In this document: positions 58,143 to 64,000 of the stretch, one piece after another | How positions within the stretch are numbered: the first letter of the stretch is position 1 | Layout of the letters: every line of letters begins with the position of its first letter | Source: Lientehia sp934351765 | Lineage (GTDB): Bacteria; Bacillota; Clostridia; Lachnospirales; Lachnospiraceae | NCBI RefSeq assembly: GCF_052118925.1 | Contig: NZ_JBQKGG010000002.1 | Location: 124,001-188,000, forward strand | Direction: 5' to 3' | DNA: 64,000 nt | Position numbers and translations under genes: made by a program | Notes under the pieces: model-generated | What the model was told of the DNA's origin: nothing | Database searches by the model: none | Seen by the model: the letters and a program-made list of their open reading frames with translations, nothing else

Positions 58143-60182
58143 TTATTTTTTTCCTTTCCGATAAAACTGGGCACTCCGTTCATAAAATGTACGGATCTGG
58201 CTGCTGTTGCTTAACCGGATCACATTTTCTGTCCGCCGCGTCACAAAGTCCGTCAGCTTTTTCATATATTCGTCCCCGGTAATACTGCCCTCTGCCACAT
58301 AAGTAAGCCCTTTTTCCCAGCTTGCCGTCAGCTCCGGATTGAGAAGCGGACGGATTGAGACATAAACTGCGTCATGGATTACCTCTCCCAGCAGCGTCGG
58401 TGTGATTACCTGGGTTTTCTTATTCAGCGCCAGATATTTATTGTTCACCAGCTTCTTTAAGATCTCTGCTCTCGTGGCACTGGTTCCGATCCCGCTGCCC
58501 TTGATCTGCGCACGGAGCTCCTCATCTTCAATAAGCTGTCCGGCATTCTCCATGGCAAGAATCATGGTTCCGGAGGTATAACGCTTCGGCGGTGAGGTCT
58601 CCCCTTCTTTGATCCCGATCTCCGAGACCGGCAGCCGCATTTCCTTTTTCAGCTTTCCAATGGCCTCCAGAAACACCGGATCACTGATGTCCGCCACCTG
58701 GTCGTCTCCGTCTTTTTCCGGTTTATCCGGATTATCCCCGGAATCATTGCTGTTCTTTGTCTTTTTTCCGCCCCCGTTCACTCTAAGCCAGCCTTCCTCC
58801 ATCAGGACACGAAAACCAGCAGTAAACCGCTCGCCGCGGATTTCCAGTCCCAGAGATACCTTCTGATAGACGGCCGGCGGGAAAAAGATACTTAAAAACC
58901 GACGCACGATCACCTCATAGACACGCACGGAAATCTGGGACAGATTTTTTAATGTCCCGATTCCCTGTCCGGTCGGAATAATCGCATAATGGTCGGTGAT
59001 CTGTTTATCATTGACATACCGGGTTTTAGCAATTCCACGATAGGTTCCGTCCTCCAGGATCCTGGAAACAAAGCCTGCCACACCCGGAATGGCTGAAAGC
59101 CCCCTTATATTCTTCTGGATCTCCTTCGCCACCGCTGTGGAAAGCACTCTGGCATCAGTTCGCGGATATGTAACCAGTTTCTTTTCATACAGCTCCTGAA
59201 CAACCCTTAAGGTCTCGTCCGGGCTCAGCTTGAACCGTCTGGAACAGGTATTCTGAAGCTCCGCCAGATTAAATAACAGCGGAGGATTCTTCTTTTCCTT
59301 TTTCTTCTCCACCGAAACGATCCGCGCCTCAACCGGCTTCTCTTCCATCAGCCAGGAAACAAATTCCTCCGCCCTTTCCCGCTCCAGAAATCCGTTATCC
59401 TTATAAAGATAAGGCGCCATGTAATGACGGCTGCCTTCAACCGCATGCCACTCCGCATCAAAGGACTTTCCCTCGCAGGATACAGTGGCCATCACACGAA
59501 AAAAAGGAGTTTTTACAAAATTCCGGATCTCCCGCTCACGCCGGACCACCATACCCAGCACGCAGGTCATGACCCGTCCCACACTAACCACGGTACGATC
59601 TGATTTCATGCAGGCAGAAATGGCATTTCCATATTTCAGCGTCAGCAGTCTGGAAAAATTGATCCCCATAAGATAATCTTCCTTTGCCCGCAGATATGCC
59701 GATTCCGCCAGATTGTCATAGGCGCTCAAATCCTTCGCGGTACGGATCCCCTTTAAGATCTCCTCCTCCGTCTGAGAATCGATCCAGACCCGCAGACGTT
59801 TCTTTCCTTTTACTCCGGCCTCCTGTTCCACCAGACGATAAATATATTCTCCCTCCCGCCCGGAGTCGGTACAGACATAGATTGTTTCCACATCATTTCT
59901 GGTCAGCAGCCGCTTCACAATCCCGAACTGCTTTTTCACACCGGAGATCACTTCATACTTAAAGATATCGGGAATAAACGGCAGCGTTTCAAGGCTCCAC
60001 CGCTTGTACTTACTGTCATAGACCTCCGGATAGCTCATGGTCACCAGATGACCGACGCACCAGGTTACAATCGCTTCTTCTGATTCCAGATAGCCGTCAC
60101 CGCGTTTCCCGCCAAGCTTCAGCGCCTTGGCAAATTCCTGAGCCACACTGGGCTTCTCTGCTATGTAAAGTGCCTTTCCCAT
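58143..60182 (-). CDS. topB: DNA topoisomerase III (type IA)
   Basis: Single-strand passage topoisomerase of 679 residues. The TOPRIM domain has LYIAEKPSVAQEFAKAL and CTDSGREGEYIYRL. The catalytic Tyr is in KLVTYPRTDARVLS (about residue 337). GIGTSATRAEILKKL follows in the gate region. No zinc ribbons at the C terminus, as is usual for Firmicute TopB. A Lys/Asn/Asp-rich insert (KKTKNSNDSGDNPDKPEKDG) lies near residue 480. Divergent from dinB. Confidence 0.93.
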   Translation of the reverse strand: MGKALYIAEKPSVAQEFAKALKLGGKRGDGYLESEEAIVTWCVGHLVTMSYPEVYDSKYKRWSLETLPFIPDIFKYEVISGVKKQFGIVKRLLTRNDVETIYVCTDSGREGEYIYRLVEQEAGVKGKKRLRVWIDSQTEEEILKGIRTAKDLSAYDNLAESAYLRAKEDYLMGINFSRLLTLKYGNAISACMKSDRTVVSVGRVMTCVLGMVVRREREIRNFVKTPFFRVMATVSCEGKSFDAEWHAVEGSRHYMAPYLYKDNGFLERERAEEFVSWLMEEKPVEARIVSVEKKKEKKNPPLLFNLAELQNTCSRRFKLSPDETLRVVQELYEKKLVTYPRTDARVLSTAVAKEIQKNIRGLSAIPGVAGFVSRILEDGTYRGIAKTRYVNDKQITDHYAIIPTGQGIGTLKNLSQISVRVYEVIVRRFLSIFFPPAVYQKVSLGLEIRGERFTAGFRVLMEEGWLRVNGGGKKTKNSNDSGDNPDKPEKDGDDQVADISDPVFLEAIGKLKKEMRLPVSEIGIKEGETSPPKRYTSGTMILAMENAGQLIEDEELRAQIKGSGIGTSATRAEILKKLVNNKYLALNKKTQVITPTLLGEVIHDAVYVSIRPLLNPELTASWEKGLTYVAEGSITGDEYMKKLTDFVTRRTENVIRLSNSSQIRTFYERSAQFYRKGKK

Positions 60183-60248
60183 AAACCTGTCTTTCCTCCA
60201 ATGGTCTTTATCATATCATAGACTTTTGCATTTCGCAAGCAAGTTTTT

Positions 60249-60288
60249 AGAACATATGTTTGCATTTTATATAATTATGTGCTATACT
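60249..60288 (+). promoter_or_regulatory. dinB promoter overlapped by a LexA (SOS) box
   Basis: AGAACATATGTTTG (60249-60262) fits the Gram-positive LexA consensus CGAACRNRYGTTYG at 13 of 14 positions. It overlaps the -35 of TTGCAT (60260-60265), 17 bases, TATACT (60283-60288). Confidence 0.85.
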
Positions 60289-60324
60289 GTTTTTATCCAA
60301 CAGAACATGGAAAGGAGGCGTTTC

Positions 60325-61560
60325 ATGAACACCAACCCGCTTATTTTTCATATCGATGTGAACTCTGCTTATTTAAGCTGGACTGCCGTTCATGAGCTGG
60401 AGCTCGGACGGACTGAGGATATCCGCCTGGTTCCCTCTGCCATCGGCGGAAACAGGGAGACCCGCCACGGAGTCATTCTCGCCAAGTCTCCATCCGCAAA
60501 GGCCTGCGGCATCCGTACCGGTGAACCTGTGGTCACTGCTCTGAAAAAGTGTCCTTCCCTCCAGCTCTTCCCGCCGGACTTTGAACTGTACGATAAAAAT
60601 TCCAGAGCGTTTCTTTCCATTTTAAGGACCTACAGCCCCCATGTGGAACCGTTTTCCATTGATGAGGCGTTTATGGATATGAGCGGAACTGAACTACTTT
60701 ACGGATCCTCCCTGAACGCCGCCAAACAGATCCGGGATCAGATCTTCTCGGAGCTTGGCTTTACCGTCAATATCGGTATTGCCGAGAACCGCCTTCTCGC
60801 CAAAATGGCCAGTGACTTTGAAAAGCCCGGAAAGATCCATACCCTATTTCCCCCGGAGATCCGAACAAAGATGTGGCCTCTTCCGGTCACTGATCTGTTT
60901 ATGGTGGGGCGGTCTGCCGCAGAAACGCTGCATGCGCTCGGAATCCATACCATCGGCGAGCTGGCCTCCTCCAACCCGGCCACCCTTCGTGCCCATCTGA
61001 AAAAACAGGGGGAAATTCTCTGGAAATATGCCAACGGACAGGATGACGGTCTCTTCGACCGTGACACCAAAGACCGGGAAATCGGGAATTCCACCACACT
61101 CCCCGATGATATTGACTCCTCCGATGCCGCAAAGAAAATCCTTCTGGCTCTCTGTGAAACCGTATGTACAAGGCTGCGCCATCAGAACCTGCGGGCAGCC
61201 TGCGTTTCCGTACAGATCACCGACTGTAATTTTATCCGCCGCAGCCACCAGAAAGCGCTTCCGGTTCTTACCAATATCACCGGTGAACTTTACAGTGCCG
61301 TCTGCGCTTTATTTGATGAACTGTGGAACGGAACTCCCATTCGGCTTCTCGGTGTCCAGACCAGCAAAACAGCTTCGGAATCCTACCGTCAGTTCAGCCT
61401 GTTTGATTCCGGGAAAGCAGAAAAACTGGAAAAACTGGATTCCTGTGTCGATGAAATCCGAAAAAAATTCGGAGATGATTCCATCAAACGTGCCAGCTTT
61501 TTGAACGGTCAGACCCGTCACATGATCGGAAAACAAACAGGAGCGAAAAAACACGATTGA
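60325..61560 (+). CDS. dinB: Y-family DNA polymerase IV (DinB)
   Basis: Translesion polymerase of 411 residues. The fingers-palm start is IFHIDVNSAYLSWTAV with the first catalytic Asp. The second acidic pair is in FSIDEAFMDMSGT. The later NIGIAENRLLAKMASDF and MVGRSAAETLHALGI (helix-hairpin-helix) are typical. The C-terminal little-finger domain runs to the end. The start at 60325 follows AAGGAGG. Under an SOS box, so induced by DNA damage. It lies divergent from topB and convergent with sigG. Confidence 0.93.
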   Translation: MNTNPLIFHIDVNSAYLSWTAVHELELGRTEDIRLVPSAIGGNRETRHGVILAKSPSAKACGIRTGEPVVTALKKCPSLQLFPPDFELYDKNSRAFLSILRTYSPHVEPFSIDEAFMDMSGTELLYGSSLNAAKQIRDQIFSELGFTVNIGIAENRLLAKMASDFEKPGKIHTLFPPEIRTKMWPLPVTDLFMVGRSAAETLHALGIHTIGELASSNPATLRAHLKKQGEILWKYANGQDDGLFDRDTKDREIGNSTTLPDDIDSSDAAKKILLALCETVCTRLRHQNLRAACVSVQITDCNFIRRSHQKALPVLTNITGELYSAVCALFDELWNGTPIRLLGVQTSKTASESYRQFSLFDSGKAEKLEKLDSCVDEIRKKFGDDSIKRASFLNGQTRHMIGKQTGAKKHD

Positions 61561-61566
61561 TTCCGT

Positions 61567-62349
61567 TCAGGAGGTTAAATATGCCCGCATGGTGCGCAGT
61601 GCGCTTTTTTCCAGCCGGCTTACCTGTGCCTGGGAAATAGCGATCTCTCTGGCCACCTCCATCTGGGTTCTTCCCTCATAAAACCGAAGATGAATGATAT
61701 GACGCTCCCGCTCGGGAAGTCGTTTTAAAGCTTCACCCAGCGAGATTTCTTCCACCCACTTTTCCTCCCGGTTTTTCTTGTCACTGATCTGATCCATCAC
61801 ATAAAGCGTATCTCCTCCATCGGTATAAATGGGTTCATAAAGGCTTACCGGACTTTGTATGGCATCCAGCGCATATACAATCTCCTCCCTGCTCATACCC
61901 ACCTCCTCCGCGATCTCCATAATGGTCGGCTCCTTTTCGTTCTTCCGCAGAAGAAGCTCCCTGGCATAAATCGCCTTATAAGCTGTATCCCGCAGGGAAC
62001 GGCTAACCCGCAGCGGACTTCCCGAATCTCGCAGATAGCGGCGGATCTCCCCGATGATCATGGGAACCGCATAGGTGGAAAACTTTACCATCATATCCGG
62101 ATTGAAATTATCGATGGCCTTCATAAGCCCGATGCACCCAATCTGAAACAAATCGTCAATATTTTCCTGATTCCCGGAAAACCGCTGGATTACACTGAGC
62201 ACCAGTCGAAGATTTCCTTTGATATAGCGTTCTCTCGCCTCCGGATCTCCCTCCCGGATTTTCTGAAACAGTACCGTCTTTTCCTCCTCTTTCAGGAGTG
62301 GAAGCTTTGAAGTATTTACTCCGCAGATCTCCACCTTGTAAACAGCCAT
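61567..62349 (-). CDS. sigG: Sporulation sigma factor SigG
   Basis: Forespore-specific sigma factor, 260 residues. The N-terminal stretch KVEICGVNTSKLPLL is diagnostic for SigG. Region 2 has DDLFQIGCIGLMKAIDNFNP and KFSTYAVPMIIGEIRRYLRD. Region 4 has QMEVAREIAISQAQVSRLEK. It is the last of the minus-strand series sigE, lipoprotein, sigG. The usual clostridial sigE-sigG adjacency is broken by the lipoprotein gene. Confidence 0.96.
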   Translation of the reverse strand: MAVYKVEICGVNTSKLPLLKEEEKTVLFQKIREGDPEARERYIKGNLRLVLSVIQRFSGNQENIDDLFQIGCIGLMKAIDNFNPDMMVKFSTYAVPMIIGEIRRYLRDSGSPLRVSRSLRDTAYKAIYARELLLRKNEKEPTIMEIAEEVGMSREEIVYALDAIQSPVSLYEPIYTDGGDTLYVMDQISDKKNREEKWVEEISLGEALKRLPERERHIIHLRFYEGRTQMEVAREIAISQAQVSRLEKSALRTMRAYLTS

Positions 62350-62606
62350 ACCCGTACCTCCGCGTCATCATTCTGTCGGTTTCATACGCCGGTCTCCGAT
62401 TTCGGCCAGGTTCCAAGCCTGGTACGATCAATCGTTCCCAAACCGTTGTATCTTATTTGAATCATGCACGTTTTTTTCGGGATTTATGCAGTTGGAGGAA
62501 TTTTCCTGTCTGACAGCGCAGGCATAAAAAGAACAGCCAAAAGGATTCCTTTTTATCCTTTCAGCTGCTCTTCTGTTTTTCTTGTTTTCCGAATAATGAT
62601 CCGAGC
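62350..62606 (-). other. Gap between the lipoprotein gene and sigG, with terminator
   Basis: A hairpin at about 62526-62576 (AGCAGCTGAAAGGAT pairing imperfectly with ATCCTTTTGGCTGTT, then CTTTTT on the minus strand) ends the lipoprotein gene. The rest should hold the sigG promoter, which I could not define with confidence. Confidence 0.6.
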
Positions 62607-63302
62607 TTACCGTGACATATTGACTACCTTATCGTCAAGTGCCTCCATTCGCTCATCACTGATTACATACACATTATTTTCTTTGTCATAATCCAGAACC
62701 ACATCTACATTGATTTTGCTTCCCCTGGTCATAGCAGAAGTCTTTCCTTCCAGCGCTGAGATCACTGCCTCGCCGTAAGCTTCCTCGTATTCCTGCTCAC
62801 TCAGATCATCCAGTTCTCCGTTTTTTGCCCGGTTATTAAAATCATCTACCGCCGACTGAAAATCCGTCTGCAGGGTTCCGAAAAAGAGAACCGGTTCGAT
62901 CTCCATGGTAACGGTATACGTATCACCATCCCGAAGCACATCTACCGCCTGATAGCTTGCCTGCCCGTAAACAGTCTTCGCCATAGTAGAAATCCGTTCC
63001 GTCAGACCGGCACTGATCATATCCATCTTGATGGAAAGCGCATCGCCGATTTCCTGAGTAAAATCCTGAACATTTAACTCATAGATCTTCTGGGCTTCTT
63101 CTTCTGTTGCTCCGGTGATCTCCATATATTTATCGTAGGATCCAAGATAATTCGCGTCCATGATACCGGTCACATATTCTTTATAGGCTTCCTTTCCGCT
63201 GGAAGATCCGCCGCTTCCGGAGCCACAGGCTGCAAGTCCCACAATCATTCCGGCAGCCAGTACCACTGCTGCCGCCCGTTTCAGTATCGCAGGTGTTTTC
63301 AT
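62607..63302 (-). CDS. Lipoprotein of unknown function between sigE and sigG
   Basis: About 231 residues. Signal peptide MKTPAILKRAAAVVLAAGMIVG with the lipobox LAAC (Cys near 26), then a Gly/Ser linker. A mainly helical extracellular domain with two repeats follows (YKEYVTGIMDANYLGSYDKYMEITGATEEEA, here in two blocks). No signature of a named family. GGAGGAACAG lies before the start. Its place beside the mother-cell and forespore sigma genes may mean it is expressed during sporulation, but similar lipoproteins occur widely. Confidence 0.75.
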   Translation of the reverse strand: MKTPAILKRAAAVVLAAGMIVGLAACGSGSGGSSSGKEAYKEYVTGIMDANYLGSYDKYMEITGATEEEAQKIYELNVQDFTQEIGDALSIKMDMISAGLTERISTMAKTVYGQASYQAVDVLRDGDTYTVTMEIEPVLFFGTLQTDFQSAVDDFNNRAKNGELDDLSEQEYEEAYGEAVISALEGKTSAMTRGSKINVDVVLDYDKENNVYVISDERMEALDDKVVNMSR

Positions 63303-63366
63303 CTTAAACTGTTCCTCCTGATCTTTTCTCTTTGATTCGCAAAATTTACCCCATATTATAGCACAA

Positions 63367-64000
63367 CTATTGAAATTGTACAATTTCTTTTTTTAACTGA
63401 TGAATGATCTTCTTTTCCAGCCTGGAAATATAGGATTGGGAAATCCCCATAAGATCTGCTACCTCCTTCTGCGTCATCTCATTTCCATCGGTTCGTCCCA
63501 GCCCGTAGCGCAGTGCCACGATCCTTTGTTCCCGTCTCGACAGTTTTGCGATAGCAAGGCGGAGCAGCGATTTTTCCACTTCATCTTCAATCCCGCGGGA
63601 GATCACATCCTCTTCCGTTCCAAGAATATCAGACAGCAAAAGCTCATTTCCGTCCCAGTCCACATTAAGCGGCTCATCAATGGACACCTCCAGTCTGGTC
63701 TTGCTGTTCCGCCGCAGATACATTAAGATCTCATTTTCAATGCAACGGGAGGCATAGGTTGCAAGCTTGATATTCTTCCCGCTGTTAAAGGTATTGATGG
63801 CCTTAATCAGACCGATGGTTCCGATGGAAATCAGATCCTCCACACCAACTCCCGTATTATCAAACCGTTTTGCAATATAAACCACCAGCCGCAGGTTATG
63901 TTCGATCAGTGCCGCCTTTGCCTCTTTCTCCTCCGCCGTTCCCAGCCGGGCGATCATCTGCGCTTCCTCCTCCGAAGCCAGCGGTGCCGGAAGCACCTCG
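63367..64000 (-). CDS. sigE: Sporulation sigma factor SigE (5' end outside the window)
   Basis: Mother-cell sigma factor, 210 residues visible. The usual LPAPLASEEEAQMIARL region begins at the edge. Region 2 is VGVEDLISIGTIGLIKAINTF and LATYASRCIENEILMYLRR; region 4 is MTQKEVADLMGISQSYISRLEKKI. The reading frame continues past the window edge, so the N terminus and pro-sequence are not seen. In most relatives a spoIIGA protease gene lies just upstream, beyond the edge. It is followed by the lipoprotein gene. Confidence 0.95.
   Translation of the reverse strand, partial: EVLPAPLASEEEAQMIARLGTAEEKEAKAALIEHNLRLVVYIAKRFDNTGVGVEDLISIGTIGLIKAINTFNSGKNIKLATYASRCIENEILMYLRRNSKTRLEVSIDEPLNVDWDGNELLLSDILGTEEDVISRGIEDEVEKSLLRLAIAKLSRREQRIVALRYGLGRTDGNEMTQKEVADLMGISQSYISRLEKKIIHQLKKEIVQFQ

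Overview
The window looks like chromosome of an anaerobic, spore-forming Firmicute of class Clostridia, most likely a Lachnospiraceae-type gut bacterium. Grounds: sporulation sigma factors sigE and sigG lie close together, there is an [FeFe]-hydrogenase-like protein, the GGGtGRT/NifU-like pair, DUF4317, HrcA/CIRCE-controlled groESL, a Bacillus-type LexA box, and many strong TTGACA-N17-TATAAT promoters with AGGAGG ribosome sites. No rRNA, tRNA, CRISPR array or insertion sequence was recognised. Species cannot be told from the sequence alone.

Left edge (1-5.9 kb): an AT-richer accessory island, all on the minus strand. In transcription order it is hsdM, a small PD-(D/E)XK-like protein, hsdS, an ADP-ribosyltransferase-like DUF3990 protein with a coupled partner, a tyrosine recombinase, and a second hsdS cut by the window edge. 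Short direct repeats bracket hsdS-DUF3990-partner-recombinase as a block of about 3.2 kb. This is the best candidate for an undescribed system: an exchangeable specificity cassette carrying its own recombinase and a toxin-antitoxin-like pair. No hsdR is seen.

Centre-left (6-20 kb): homoserine dehydrogenase, citrate synthase, a DegV lipid-binding protein, an alpha/beta hydrolase, an [FeFe]-hydrogenase-like protein divergent from an Rrf2 regulator, two small unknown genes, the GGGtGRT/NifU-like pair, 1-phosphofructokinase and phosphoglycerate mutase. A probable cysteine/thiazoline uptake and degradation operon follows (19-26 kb): ATC-hydrolase-like gene, livJHMGF-type transporter and cysteine desulfidase-like gene, divergent from a GntR/FCD regulator.

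Centre (26.7-45.9 kb): the glycolytic block gapA-pgk-tpiA, an M29 aminopeptidase, a nitrate/sulfonate/thiamine-precursor-type ABC transporter, lgt, a marR-ftsH-DUF4317 operon, a zinc-ribbon membrane protein, a siroheme sulfite-reductase-like protein next to the relic of a LysR regulator, an orphan HipA-like kinase, and rluF-ligA-metA.

Right part (46-64 kb): feoA-feoA-feoB under operator-like palindromes, a Mesh1-like small alarmone hydrolase, a 73-bp tandem repeat tract, groES-groEL with CIRCE, glnS, an M18 aminopeptidase, a PF06541 membrane protein, a hotdog thioesterase, topB-gtrA, an SOS-box-controlled dinB, and sigE-lipoprotein-sigG. Most of the window is ordinary housekeeping chromosome. 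The island at the left edge, the cysteine operon and several repeat families deserve the closest look.
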